Shown here piece after piece: positions 5,493 to 13,681 of a stretch of DNA of 23,261 bases (position 1 is its first letter; the number at the start of each line of letters is the position of its first letter). The stretch is from a virus. The stretch spans positions 1-23,261 of IMG/VR virus record IMGVR_UViG_3300042876_000220; one strand, given 5' to 3'. The translations under genes and the position numbers were made by a program. The notes beneath the pieces were generated by a model. It did no database searches, was not told the DNA's origin, and saw nothing but the letters and a program-made list of their open reading frames with translations.

Positions 5493-5735
5493 CTGCGTCG
5501 TGTCGCTGTAGATGACCTCGGCGATGACCTGCGTCACCCGGACGAAAGGCGAGGACTCCGCGACGATCGCCTCCACGACGACCTGCGTAACCGCCGCGTT
5601 GGCCGCGGTCGGTGTCGTCGGGCTGCGCGTGATCCACGGAATGATCGCCTCCACGACGACCTGCGAGACCCGGACCTCGGGCGAGGACTCGGCGACGATC
5701 GCCTCCACGACGACCTGCGAGACGATCGCCGGCAT
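5430..5735 (-). CDS. Small QVVVEAI-repeat protein at the end of the tail operon
   Basis: This 101-residue protein starts at ATG 5735, overlapping the lectin-like gene's stop by one base (TGATG). It is built from four repeats beginning VSQVVVEAI or VTQVVVEAI at about residues 5, 23, 49 and 67, the last degenerate (VTQVIAEVI). Repeats one and three continue VAESSPxVR (18-residue unit); repeat two carries a longer Thr/Pro insert (26 residues). The alternation of Val with polar residues predicts beta strands, so a small beta-sandwich or solenoid is likely. The tail is Gly/Ser-rich and ends HTWGYAT. Its position suggests a virion surface or tail accessory role; no function is known to me. The stop end overlaps the opposing membrane-protein gene. 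Confidence 0.65.
   Translation of the reverse strand: MPAIVSQVVVEAIVAESSPEVRVSQVVVEAIIPWITRSPTTPTAANAAVTQVVVEAIVAESSPFVRVTQVIAEVIYSDTTQSGSGGSGAGPQIVHTWGYAT
5511..5719 (-). repeat. In-frame tandem DNA repeats within the QVVVEAI gene
   Basis: A 23-base block beginning GATCGCCTCCACGACG on the plus strand recurs without change at 5565-5587, 5643-5665 and 5697-5719, spaced 78 and 54 bases, both whole codon multiples. A diverged fourth copy lies at 5511-5533, again 54 bases away. Exact identity, rather than only protein similarity, points to recent duplication or gene conversion. Confidence 0.85.
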
Positions 5736-6778
5736 CAGCTGACTTCCTTGTACCCGGTCTCCATCGCGTTGAACGTGGAGATATCCCACGCCGGCGTGCC
5801 TCCGACGGGCTGGAGGTCATAGCTCTGTTCGAGGAACTGGTACGAAGTCGAGAGCGCGACCCCGGTCCCCGCGTAGTCGGAGCCGCCGATCCGCAGCAGC
5901 GGCGCGATGGTGCGCGTGGCCCCCGACGACTGGCGCGCGACCAGGATGACGTCCACGTTGAAGACGGACCCCGACCCCGCCGGGAGATCCTGCGTGACGA
6001 ACGAGTCGATCTGGTTGGCCGTGCTGCTCTGGTTGAACGAGATGTCGCCGTCCTCGTACATCTCCGACACGTTGCCGAAGTTCGTGCCGCCGTTGGCCGT
6101 CCAGTCCGTGTGCGCTCCCGCGGCCACCATGAGCCCCGCGAAGATGCGAACCGGCCCGAGGAATGTGGTGTTCGTGCCGGTCGACGTGTCGAGGACGTAC
6201 AGGTCATCGAAGTAGCAGACGGCCGGCGCGACGGCGTTGCCGGGCCCGGTGAGCCAGAGCCCGTTCCACTGCACGTTCGCGGTCGACTTGGTGTTCTGCG
6301 TCGTTGACGTGCCGGTGACGTAGGTCAGGGTCTCGGTCACGCCGTTGACCTGCATCAGCACCGTGCCGGCGCTGGCGTGGATCGAGAACTTGAGCTCGAC
6401 GAAGTACCACGTCGAGCTGGACAGGACGGTCGTGCCGGTGGCGAGCAGCGTGGATCCACGGCTGACCGTGAGCACGTTGCTGGCGTTGACGCGGATGCTG
6501 ATCTGCTCAGACGTGCCGTCTAGGACCGTCATGAGGATCTTGCTAGCCTGCCCGGAACCGGACCAGGCGAACCCGATGCAGCCCTGCGTGTAGTTCGTGC
6601 CGAAGGACTTGTAGCACCCGCCCGAGTTGCCACCGGGGACGGAGATCCCCTGTCCCGACGGCGCACGGCTGAACCCCGGACCGACCGTCGGCTGGGTCGT
6701 CGACCCGAGCCCCGTCCATCGCTTCGCAAGGTCTGCCGTCGTGTACCAGTCCCATCCGTCCCGGAAGATGACCGCCAT
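5735..6778 (-). CDS. Minor tail protein with LamG/concanavalin-like lectin fold
   Basis: The 347-residue protein starts at ATG 6778, eight bases after TAGGAGG. It opens MAVIFRDGWDWYTTADLAKR, then has a beta-rich domain (about 40-205) whose order matches phage concanavalin A-like/LamG tail domains: GISVPGGNSGGCYKSF, a STWYFVELKFSI strand with a VLMQVNGVTE turn, and a CYFDDLYVLDTS segment. The 'WYFVELKF...VNG...FDDLYV' pattern is typical of these glycan-binding modules. The C-terminal 140 residues form another beta-rich region. It likely binds a host surface glycan at the tail tip or side. Sugar specificity cannot be predicted. Confidence 0.75.
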   Translation of the reverse strand: MAVIFRDGWDWYTTADLAKRWTGLGSTTQPTVGPGFSRAPSGQGISVPGGNSGGCYKSFGTNYTQGCIGFAWSGSGQASKILMTVLDGTSEQISIRVNASNVLTVSRGSTLLATGTTVLSSSTWYFVELKFSIHASAGTVLMQVNGVTETLTYVTGTSTTQNTKSTANVQWNGLWLTGPGNAVAPAVCYFDDLYVLDTSTGTNTTFLGPVRIFAGLMVAAGAHTDWTANGGTNFGNVSEMYEDGDISFNQSSTANQIDSFVTQDLPAGSGSVFNVDVILVARQSSGATRTIAPLLRIGGSDYAGTGVALSTSYQFLEQSYDLQPVGGTPAWDISTFNAMETGYKEVS

Positions 6779-6790
6779 GTGCTGAGCCTC

Positions 6791-7636
6791 CTATGGCCGC
6801 GAGTAGGCGAGGACGAGCAGCAGCCGGGTGATCCCGGTCGCGAACTCGAGGTGGAAGCGCAGGCAGTCGCCCGCGGTGACGGCCGTTGTCCAGTGCGACA
6901 CGGATGCGCTGGCCGTCGCGGCGCCCGACAGGGTCGGCTTCAGGCCGCCCGCGCCGGTATCGATGAGCGTGTTCGCGACGGTGGGCGGGTAGCCCGCGAA
7001 CGTCGTCTTCCAGACATCCACGCTCGCCGTGCCGGAGACGTCCGCGAGCATCGTCCAGCCCGTGATCGTCCCGGTGAACGGCGCCTGGACGTCCACATCG
7101 CTGCCCGGGTTGAGCAGGAACGGGGTGTTCTCCCAGCCGGCATAGAAGGCCCCTGACACGTCCCCGCCACCGCCGCCTGTCACGGCCCACGGCATCGGAT
7201 CGGTATCGAGGACGAAAGGCGTCGTGGCGGTGCAGGCGTAGATCTTGCTGCCGTTCAGCGTGCCGTCTTCGATCATGACCACGGCACCCGGGACCTCCGT
7301 GTCGAGGTCCATGTCCGGCGCGCGGGAAGGCGTGGCCCCGGCGAGGTAGATCCCGTTGTCCTCGGGCGCCGCCTGGTCCTTGACGAGGACCCGGTCACCG
7401 TCGGCGAGCGTCACCCCGTCGATCAGGTCGCCGACGTTCAGCGCCGTGGCGATCGTGATGGCGGCGGTCGTCGCGCAGCGCACCGGCTGCTTCCACTGGT
7501 CCGCCGATGAGATGGACGGGCCGACGGGTGACGTGTCCCAATCGATGTCGTCGCCCGTCACCACGCCCGGGATTGACTCTGTCGAGGCCAGCGGGCGGAC
7601 CGCGCCGATCCGGGAGGGGATGACGCCGCCGCTCAC
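6791..7636 (-). CDS. Tail fibre-like minor tail protein
   Basis: The GTG at 7636 overlaps the tail-hub stop (GTGA). Residues about 52-130 carry a module common in phage tail fibres: VRCATTAAITI, IDGVTLADGDRVLVKDQ, NGIYLAGA, SRAPDMD. After a Gly-rich hinge (GGGGGDVSG, about 154-162), a second beta-rich domain of about 115 residues resembles a receptor-binding or carbohydrate-facing jelly-roll. Its position between hub and lectin-like protein agrees with a tail-tip adhesion role. It is short for a fibre (281 residues) and lacks a long coiled-coil or collagen-like shaft, so 'minor tail protein with fibre domain' is the safest call. Confidence 0.75.
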   Translation of the reverse strand: MSGGVIPSRIGAVRPLASTESIPGVVTGDDIDWDTSPVGPSISSADQWKQPVRCATTAAITIATALNVGDLIDGVTLADGDRVLVKDQAAPEDNGIYLAGATPSRAPDMDLDTEVPGAVVMIEDGTLNGSKIYACTATTPFVLDTDPMPWAVTGGGGGDVSGAFYAGWENTPFLLNPGSDVDVQAPFTGTITGWTMLADVSGTASVDVWKTTFAGYPPTVANTLIDTGAGGLKPTLSGAATASASVSHWTTAVTAGDCLRFHLEFATGITRLLLVLAYSRP

Positions 7637-9261
7637 GGGCCGACCCAGACGACGGTGCCGCTGTTCATGACGATCGTCCCGCGCCCCACCCGGAGGTAGG
7701 TTTCGTTGACCCCGACGTTCGTGAATGCCTGGAACCCGGCCCAGTTGGAGAGGAACCCGCGGGCCCAGACCACATCCCCGGCGTAGAGCTGCACGTCATG
7801 AACGTCGACGGCGAGCCAGTCGCTCCACGCCTCCAGCGCCTCGTCGCCCGGGTATGACAAGCCATCGCCGCCAATGACGAGGTCGGCCGTCTCTCGCGTG
7901 ACGAGGACTTCATACGACGCGTAACTCCGGGGTGCGACCTGCGCCACGCCGCCAAAGTGAACCCGCGACTCGATACGCACGACGCAGTCGCGGCTGACGG
8001 TCAGGGGCGTGATCGGCCCGCGGGTGAGCTCGGCGAACCACCCGCCTTCGGGATGGTCCCCGTCGACGTTCCAAGTGATCGTCCCCGTCCCATCGCCGCC
8101 GACGTGGAGCATCGCGGCGAACAGGTCACCCGTCCAAGGCCCGGGCGCGTTGCCGGTGGACTTGGACAGTTCCAGCCCCAACTCGTACCGCGACCCTGCC
8201 GCGACGGGCTTGGGCGTGCAGTTGAGCACCCGGGTCCACTGGAACTCGGCCGAGTAATCGGGGAGGTGCGTGCCCTTGAACCGGATGCGCATGCCGGTGC
8301 GGATCTTGGTCGCGATCTCCTTTGGCACCTCCACCGTCGTCGTGATGCGGTGGTCCTGGGTGGCGAGGTCGGTGATCTGGCGAGCGGCTCGGGCTGCGGC
8401 CTTGGGCTGCGTCTTCACGTTCGAGATGGGGCTGATGAAGTCGCGCTTGAACGTCGACCACAGGGCGGGGTTCGTGCGGAACACGGCGCCCTTTTCGTAG
8501 GCGAGGTAGTTCCCGCTGTACTGGCGGCCCGGGTCGCGCTTCAACTGCGTCGCGGCACCGATGGGCCACACGAGCGACGTGCCGTCCTCGAGCTCGTTCT
8601 CCACCCAGTCGGCCGGGCTGTTGGACAGCGAGAGGGTCGAGACGTGCGCGGCGACCGAGTCCTTCCCGTACCACACGGTCAGGAGGTACGCGGCGCCGTC
8701 GTTGCGCAGCCAGGCGTACCAGTTCTTCCCCGAGGCGTTGGCGCAGTCCTCGACCACGCTGTCGAACATCTGACCCCGGTAATCCACCGCGTCCATGTTG
8801 ACCGGGGAGGCCGTGGACACGAACGTCGTGACGTCGTCGAACTCGCCCGCCTCGGCCGTGGAGAGCAGCCACTGGACGCGCTGGACGTCCGTCTCGGCCG
8901 GGCGCTTGCAGTCCGAGCCGACCATGACCCGGCGGCCCCAGAGGGTATTGACGTCGTTGATTTCGATCGTCCACACCCGACCCAGCGGTTCGTGGAGCTC
9001 GTCGCCGCTGCGGCTGATCGTCTGGGCCCCGGTGTAGCCGCAGTAGAGGACGTTGTCGGTGTCGGTGGACTCGTCTTCGATGACCAGCCATCGCCTGTGT
9101 CCGACGAAGTCCAGGTTCATGTCGGGGTCGTCGATGGAGATGGAGATGATGGGGCTCTCGCCTTCCTCTGCCGCTTCCCGGACCTCCCAGCCCTGCCGCA
9201 GGACGGTGGGGACTGCGACCATGTTCCCGGCATCGTCCTGGTAGTAGTGGCGGGCTACCAC
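7633..9261 (-). CDS. Tail hub / minor tail protein after the tape measure
   Basis: The 542-residue product is read from GTG at 9261, one base after the tape-measure stop. It starts MVARHYYQDDAGNMVAVPTV; a later start at Met14 cannot be excluded because the ribosome site is weak. The first 400 residues resemble baseplate-hub proteins (gpJ/gp44-like folds) of siphoviruses: short beta strands with DPDMNLDF, WTIEINDVNTLWGRR, then MFDSVVEDCANASGKNWYAW, a segment common in actinophage minor tail proteins. The last 130 residues form a separate beta-rich domain. In siphovirus order the gene after the tape measure or its neighbour encodes the distal tail/hub ring, which supports the call. No lysozyme or peptidase motif was seen. 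Confidence 0.7.
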   Translation of the reverse strand: MVARHYYQDDAGNMVAVPTVLRQGWEVREAAEEGESPIISISIDDPDMNLDFVGHRRWLVIEDESTDTDNVLYCGYTGAQTISRSGDELHEPLGRVWTIEINDVNTLWGRRVMVGSDCKRPAETDVQRVQWLLSTAEAGEFDDVTTFVSTASPVNMDAVDYRGQMFDSVVEDCANASGKNWYAWLRNDGAAYLLTVWYGKDSVAAHVSTLSLSNSPADWVENELEDGTSLVWPIGAATQLKRDPGRQYSGNYLAYEKGAVFRTNPALWSTFKRDFISPISNVKTQPKAAARAARQITDLATQDHRITTTVEVPKEIATKIRTGMRIRFKGTHLPDYSAEFQWTRVLNCTPKPVAAGSRYELGLELSKSTGNAPGPWTGDLFAAMLHVGGDGTGTITWNVDGDHPEGGWFAELTRGPITPLTVSRDCVVRIESRVHFGGVAQVAPRSYASYEVLVTRETADLVIGGDGLSYPGDEALEAWSDWLAVDVHDVQLYAGDVVWARGFLSNWAGFQAFTNVGVNETYLRVGRGTIVMNSGTVVWVGP

Positions 9262-9262
9262 C

Positions 9263-10993
9263 TCAGTCCATCCCGGACCGATGCGATCCGCCGTGCGCCG
9301 AGCTCGTGCGACCGGCCCGGTTGTGGACGGTCACCTTTTTCGTCACGTCGGCCGCGGAGACGTACACGCTCACGTTCGTCGTCACGTTGGCTTGGTTGGC
9401 GGCGATCGATGACGTGACCCGGGAGAACCCCGTCTCCGATGCGCGCTCGCTCGCCCGGAACGCCACGAGGGCCGCGGCCTGCTTCTCTTTCACCCCGTCC
9501 AGGCTCCGGCGGGTGGCGATGCCCTCGGCCTTCGTGTCGCTCGCGAGCCTGCCGAAGCTCCGATCGAGCCCGTCGGGGCCATGCTTGCCGCGGGGGTCGG
9601 TCGCCGGGGTCTTCTCCGCGACGACCTTCCTGATGAGGTTGCCGAGCCCGACGCTCACCATGGTCTGGTTGACGCTGTCGTTGAGTCCGAGCTTCCGCCC
9701 TGGCGCGAGCTCGTTGCCGCCCTTGGCCGACGCGAGAGCGGGAATGACATCGAACATGATCAGCGGCACGGCGATGCCGGCCACGAGCGTCGCGAACCCC
9801 GGCGCGAGCAGACCCCCAGCCGCCGCGGGCACGGGTGCCCCGGGAACACCCGGCGTGCCACTACCCGGCAGCCCGCCGCCGCCGTTGACGACGCCCGCGT
9901 TGATATTCACGACGCCCGCGTTCATGCCGAGGACGCCCTTGATCAGCCCCTTGCCGAGCTCGCCCACGATGCCGGTGAGCGCGCCGCCGGTGAGTTTGTT
10001 CAGCCCCCAGCCCGTGAGCGCGGCCTGCTTCACCCAGTCGGGCATTCCGTTGAACAGGTCGTATGCCGCCTTGGCACCCTGCCCGGTGAGCTTCATGGCG
10101 GTCCCAATCGATGACCAGTCGATCTGCTCGGCGAACGTGACGGCCTTGTCAAAGAACCCGGCGACCGATTGGCCGAAGCTGCGGATATCGGCGATGACGG
10201 CCGGGTCGGCGAGTTTCTTGCTGAGGACCGTGGCGACCCGTTCGATGACCGGCAGGAACCCCTCGGCGAGTGCCTTGCGGGCGTCCTCCGACACGTCGGC
10301 GAGGACCGACAGCGCCCGTTCATATGGACCCTGTGACGCGGCGGCCGCGCCCTTGGTCGTCTTCGTGAGGGAGTCGAGGATGACTTTCTGCGCCTGGGCC
10401 GTCTTCCCGGCCTTCATAAACGCCTTGATCTGGTCCTGCTGTTGTTTCGTCAGGACCACGCCCGAGCGCGCGAGCTTGCCAGCGGCCTTCGTCGGATCGG
10501 CGAGCGCCTTGGCGAGCAGGGTGGCGGCGCTGTCAACGGATCCCGTCTTCGTCGCGAGGTCGGTGATCACCTGCATCGCGGGACGGAGGTTGCCGGGCGT
10601 GACCTTGCCGAACCGGATCAGGGTCGCGGTGGCCGCGGTGATGGCCTTGTCATCGAACGCCGCGCCGATGCTGGCCTCGATCTCGTTCGCCCATCCCGCG
10701 ACCTGCGCTCCCGTGACCTTGCCGGTCAGCCCCATCTGGCGGATGGCGCCGTCAACCGAGGTCGTCGCCGTCTCCAGCGTCTTCAGGTCATCGAGCCCGG
10801 TCTTGACGGCGGCGGCCAGCCCGACGACGGCGACCCCGCCGAGCAGGCTGAGGTTGCGCCCAAGGGTCTTGACGCCGCTCCCCGCGCGTCCCGCGACGCG
10901 GTCCATTGTCGAGATGTCGCGGGTGACGGTCTTGATCGGCCCCGAGGCCTGGTTCTTGGCCGAGAGCAGGATCGCGAGGACCTTATTTCCCAT
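9263..10993 (-). CDS. Tail tape measure protein
   Basis: This 576-residue protein sets tail length and is ejected with DNA. It starts MGNKVLAILLSAKNQASGPI and shows the usual composition: long Ala/Thr/Lys-rich helical stretches (60-330), a hydrophobic Gly/Ala/Val patch near LSLLGGVAVVGLAAAV and a second near FATLVAGIAVPLIMF, and a Gly/Pro/Val-rich low-complexity linker between. Of two in-frame ATGs (10999, 10993) the second was chosen because GGAGG ends six bases before it but abuts the first. By the rule of thumb of about 0.15 nm per residue the tail would be near 85 nm. It directly follows the frameshifted chaperone genes. Confidence 0.85.
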   Translation of the reverse strand: MGNKVLAILLSAKNQASGPIKTVTRDISTMDRVAGRAGSGVKTLGRNLSLLGGVAVVGLAAAVKTGLDDLKTLETATTSVDGAIRQMGLTGKVTGAQVAGWANEIEASIGAAFDDKAITAATATLIRFGKVTPGNLRPAMQVITDLATKTGSVDSAATLLAKALADPTKAAGKLARSGVVLTKQQQDQIKAFMKAGKTAQAQKVILDSLTKTTKGAAAASQGPYERALSVLADVSEDARKALAEGFLPVIERVATVLSKKLADPAVIADIRSFGQSVAGFFDKAVTFAEQIDWSSIGTAMKLTGQGAKAAYDLFNGMPDWVKQAALTGWGLNKLTGGALTGIVGELGKGLIKGVLGMNAGVVNINAGVVNGGGGLPGSGTPGVPGAPVPAAAGGLLAPGFATLVAGIAVPLIMFDVIPALASAKGGNELAPGRKLGLNDSVNQTMVSVGLGNLIRKVVAEKTPATDPRGKHGPDGLDRSFGRLASDTKAEGIATRRSLDGVKEKQAAALVAFRASERASETGFSRVTSSIAANQANVTTNVSVYVSAADVTKKVTVHNRAGRTSSAHGGSHRSGMD

Positions 10994-11665
10994 CGTCATC
11001 CTCCGGCCAGAGGACGCCTTCGATGACGCGCAAGAGGCCCTGTGCCTTGGCGATGGCGTTCCGCGCCTCGAACGCATTCGGCCCCGTGGGCGCTGGCGTT
11101 CGTGCCGCAGCCGCGAGGTCCGGATCCCATGCGAGGCGCGCGAACACTCGCCAGATCAGCCGCCGGATCTCGTCAGCGGGTCGCCGTCCGATCTCTGTCC
11201 GCGTCCAGCCGGTGAGCACGGTGATCTCCGTCAGGTACGCCTCTAGGGCGTCGGGGTCGTCGGGGTCGAGGGCGCGCTCTCCCGTTGCGAGGGACGAGAT
11301 GGAGCGCCGGGTGCATTTGGGAGTGGCGCCGTGGCGCGGGTGTGCGCCGCGTTGACGTGCTCGGCCAGCGCCTCGAGGGTCTGCGGCTCGAGCAGGCGCA
11401 CCGTGGCTTCCGTGATCGGAACCGGGAGGAGCTTTGGTTCGCCGTCGACCGGGAACTCATCCACGAGGTTCCAGGCCGCGATGGCGCGGGTGACGAGGAT
11501 CCGCCGGCCGGCACCTTCCGAGGGGGCCCGGCCGATGTCCGTGAGGTCATCCCAGCCGATGACGTCGTACACCTCAGCCTCGTCACCGTCGGGGTGGGGC
11601 GTGCCCGGGCACTGGCACGCCCCGAGAGGGACCGTCGTTGTCGTGAGCCTCCGGAGCCTGCTCAC
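10983..11665 (-). CDS. Tail assembly chaperone, -1 frameshift product (gpGT-like), 227 aa
   Basis: Ribosomes reading the gene at 11665 can slip back one base at CCCAAAT (11321-11315) and continue in the -1 frame to the stop at 10983, giving 117 + 110 = 227 residues. The -1 frame is open from the slip site and reads coherently: TRRSISSLATGERALDPDDP, then EAYLTEITVLTGWTRTEIGRR and an IRRLIWRVFARL helix. A separate call starting at the GTG at 11219 would discard over thirty plausible residues. Long and short chaperone forms, made in a fixed ratio, coat the tape measure and recruit tail-tube subunits. Position between major tail protein and tape measure is the classic one. Frameshifting itself is inferred. 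Confidence 0.75.
11243..11665 (-). CDS. Tail assembly chaperone, unshifted product (gpG-like), 140 aa
   Basis: The ATG at 11665 overlaps the major tail protein's stop (ATGA). The protein begins MSRLRRLTTTTVPLGACQCP and has an alpha/beta core (about 30-105) of the type seen in siphovirus gpG proteins. After the slip site at codons 116-117, the in-frame tail is only a Pro/Ser/Thr-rich run ending STPTTPTP; that low-quality tail is expected when the conserved sequence continues in the other frame. The product is not part of the virion; it helps fold the tape measure and assemble the tube. Confidence 0.75.
   Translation of the reverse strand: MSRLRRLTTTTVPLGACQCPGTPHPDGDEAEVYDVIGWDDLTDIGRAPSEGAGRRILVTRAIAAWNLVDEFPVDGEPKLLPVPITEATVRLLEPQTLEALAEHVNAAHTRATAPLPNAPGAPSRPSQRESAPSTPTTPTP
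11315..11321 (-). promoter_or_regulatory. -1 ribosomal frameshift slippery site CCCAAAT
   Basis: The heptamer fits X XXY YYZ exactly in the zero frame: C CCA AAT, with CCA as codon 116 (11320-11318) and AAT as codon 117. Slipping re-pairs both tRNAs on CCC AAA. It lies 72 bases before the zero-frame stop at 11243, and the downstream mRNA is GC-rich and could form a stimulatory structure. Confidence 0.75.
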
Positions 11666-12693
11666 GGCAGGACCGTGATCGCATTCTGGACCTGGACCTG
11701 GACGCGCCCACCGAGCGTGGCATCGCGGACCATGGATCCCTGGATGGCGTAGACGGGCTCGCCGTCGCGCTCGCCCCGGCCGACCACGCGGTACCGGACC
11801 CGGGCGTCGGTGATGAGCGTCTTGGATCCCGACCCACCCGCGCGGAGGCGCCAGCGCTTCTCCGTCACGGGCGACCCCGAGGCGTTGAACGTGTCATGGA
11901 TCTTCGTCTTGGTGCCGGAGCTGATCTTGACCTCGGCCTCGAACGTGGCCCCCGCCTTGCCCGACAGGCCGTACCCCGTGGCGATGTCCGTCGTACCGCC
12001 GTAGATGCGCCGGACGTAGGGCCGGCTGGAGGTGACGCGGAACATGACGAGGGAGGAGCTGATCTCCGACAGCGATGCGAACGCCTCCGACGTCGCGCCC
12101 TCGGACAGCGTCGTGAGATGCCCCTCGACCGTCTCGAGGATCGTCGGTGCCGGGAGCTGCGTGGGCGGCGTGCCGGCGACCGTGGTGAGGGCGTGGATCT
12201 CGCGGTCGAGGGCGAGGATCGAGGCGTCCGCGGTCCAGGGCGCATTGCCCGGCGCCGAGAGCTGATCGAAGCCCAGCGTGAGCTCGTCCGCGCAGCAGCC
12301 GTAGAGCCGCCACTGGTCCGAAGCATCTTCCGAGCCGAGTTCGATCGTGTAGAACTTCGTCGTGCTGGCCGTCTCATCGGCGACGTACGGCCAGGTGTAG
12401 AGGCCGGTCGCGACGGAGGGCGAGACGTCGCCCGCGAGGTGCATCTCGAGGAGATGCATGATGTCCTCGAACCGCACGTCCGCAGACAGGCGGGTGGAGG
12501 CTCCGCGGGCGCCGTATGCGCCACGCCCGGGCTGCTCGTCCGACATCGTCCCCCAGTCCTCATCGGGATTGCGGTACGAGCGGTCGAGTTCGGGCGCCTG
12601 TGCCTTGCCCGGGAAGCGCGTCGACGCGGCAACCGCGGTCACCACGTCCGACTGCCTCCCCAACTGGATGATGTCGTACGCCATGTCGGCCAT
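11662..12693 (-). CDS. Major tail (tube) protein
   Basis: The 343-residue protein starts at ATG 12693, ten bases after AGGAGG, the strongest ribosome site in the tail block and fitting a highly expressed protein. The N-terminus (QLGRQSDVVTAVAASTRFPG) and the following beta-rich sequence match actinophage tail-tube proteins, where 'G.......A.....' loops precede an RGARGASTRLSADV-like segment. The C-terminal part (about 225-343) has an added beta domain ending VQVQVQNAITVLP. Gene order supports it: it lies between the HK97 gp10-like gene and the tail chaperones. It forms the hexameric rings of the non-contractile tail. Confidence 0.75.
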   Translation of the reverse strand: MADMAYDIIQLGRQSDVVTAVAASTRFPGKAQAPELDRSYRNPDEDWGTMSDEQPGRGAYGARGASTRLSADVRFEDIMHLLEMHLAGDVSPSVATGLYTWPYVADETASTTKFYTIELGSEDASDQWRLYGCCADELTLGFDQLSAPGNAPWTADASILALDREIHALTTVAGTPPTQLPAPTILETVEGHLTTLSEGATSEAFASLSEISSSLVMFRVTSSRPYVRRIYGGTTDIATGYGLSGKAGATFEAEVKISSGTKTKIHDTFNASGSPVTEKRWRLRAGGSGSKTLITDARVRYRVVGRGERDGEPVYAIQGSMVRDATLGGRVQVQVQNAITVLP

Positions 12694-12707
12694 GACAGCG
12701 GTACCTC

Positions 12708-13232
12708 CTAGAGCTTGGCGAGGGCCTCATCGATGACGCGGTCGATCGCTGCCAACGCAGCTGCCTCGCCGCTCTGGAAACCGCGTTCGACGAACGGGTT
12801 TGCCTTGGCTCCCGGGTGATGGATGACGCGCATGTACTGGCCCCCGGTGGGAGTCGTCGCGGGCCTGCGGATGTCATGGGGCTTCGTGCCCCCGATGACC
12901 ATGTGGCGGTAGAAGGCGACCTTCGGACGCGCGCTGACGACGGCGGCCGGCCGGTCCTTCCGCGCCTGGCGACTCGACACGGACCGGCGGAGGGCGCCGC
13001 GCTTGGTGTGCCTGTTGCCCGATGGCCCGACCGGGGCCTCCCCCTGGATCGGCGGCTTCAGCGCCTTCGCGCCCGCGGTGCTGGCCTTTTGGAGCAGCTT
13101 CTTTGCCGGGGCGTCCTCGAACTTCGCGAGCGCTGCCTGAAGTTCGGGGATGCCCCGGATGTCGACCCCGATACCGACGACCCGCCCGCCGACATCACGG
13201 CGCGATCCCTGTGTGCGCTGGGTGACCGGCAT
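12708..13232 (-). CDS. HK97 gp10-like tail-completion protein
   Basis: The ATG at 13232 overlaps the preceding stop by one base (TGATG). The 174-residue protein has the HK97 gp10 family layout: VDIRGIPELQAALAKFEDAP near the N-terminus, a KALKPPIQGEAPVGPSG segment, then TKRGALRRSVSSR, a YRHMVIGGTKPHDI strand region, and NPFVERGFQSGE before the C-terminal helix. The 'APVGP...G.LR.S....' and 'G.....NPF...A' signatures are those of this family. Such proteins join or complete the tail near the head-tail interface. A longer frame upstream of 13232 overlaps other genes and was excluded. Confidence 0.8.
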   Translation of the reverse strand: MPVTQRTQGSRRDVGGRVVGIGVDIRGIPELQAALAKFEDAPAKKLLQKASTAGAKALKPPIQGEAPVGPSGNRHTKRGALRRSVSSRQARKDRPAAVVSARPKVAFYRHMVIGGTKPHDIRRPATTPTGGQYMRVIHHPGAKANPFVERGFQSGEAAALAAIDRVIDEALAKL

Positions 13233-13681
13233 CAGGGCACCAGCGTCACGTTCTCTTCGGTCCAGACGTGGACCGTGATCGTGATCCCGTCGTATTCGTC
13301 CCCGGCGTAGAGGAGGGTGCCCATCGCCCAGCTGACCGGGAGCGCCTTCATGACCGCAGGGCCGAGGCCGAGCTTCGTCTGCGCGAACGTCTGGCCGAGC
13401 AGGACCCCGAGCCAGTCCTGGAGGGCGGCCGCCTCGCGCGGGATGTCCCCCTCGCGCTTGGCGAGGTAGAGGCAGACGCGCATCGTGTGCTCGCCCGCCA
13501 TCCGCCCCGACATCACCGTGACCGTGCCTTCGTCCGGCCACACGATCACGAACGGGGTGTTCGGGATGTTGTTGGGCGGCGTGCCCGTGGATCCCGTGAT
13601 GTTCGTCCGACCCGCCGGGGGAGTGACGTTGGCAGCCGCGTACCGCAGCGCTAGCGCCGTGGTGATGGCCTTGAGATCCAT
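13232..13681 (-). CDS. Tail terminator-like or head-closure protein
   Basis: The product has 149 residues, from an ATG at 13681 sharing one base with the adaptor's stop. It reads as a small alpha/beta protein: helix ITTALALRYAAA, strand FVIVWPDEG, strand MRVCLYLAKREG, helix AAALQDWLGVLLGQ, then YAGDEYDGITITVHVWTEEN. This strand-helix order is like the tail terminators (gpU/gp17-like) that cap the tail tube. Gene order (adaptor, this gene, gp10-like, major tail protein) allows either terminator or head-closure protein. I lean to terminator from the predicted secondary structure, without strong sequence motifs. Confidence 0.55.
   Translation of the reverse strand: MDLKAITTALALRYAAANVTPPAGRTNITGSTGTPPNNIPNTPFVIVWPDEGTVTVMSGRMAGEHTMRVCLYLAKREGDIPREAAALQDWLGVLLGQTFAQTKLGLGPAVMKALPVSWAMGTLLYAGDEYDGITITVHVWTEENVTLVP

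Noticed and set aside
5511-5719. CRISPR-like array
   Set aside because: The repeats are in frame inside a gene, unequal in spacing, and the spacers are also repetitive protein-coding sequence.
7957-9417. A 486-codon plus-strand frame opposite the tail hub gene
   Set aside because: Its residues are Arg/Gly/Val/Asp-rich antisense of a good tail gene; long antisense frames are expected in GC-rich coding DNA.
10983-11219. Stand-alone 78-residue gene starting at GTG 11219
   Set aside because: Coding-like sequence continues upstream of this GTG in the same frame back to a perfect slippery site, so it is better read as the frameshift extension.
9306-11246. A 646-codon plus-strand frame opposite tape measure and chaperone genes
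   Set aside because: Low-complexity Ser/Pro/Ala/Arg protein with no recognisable domain, exactly antisense to a convincing tape measure.
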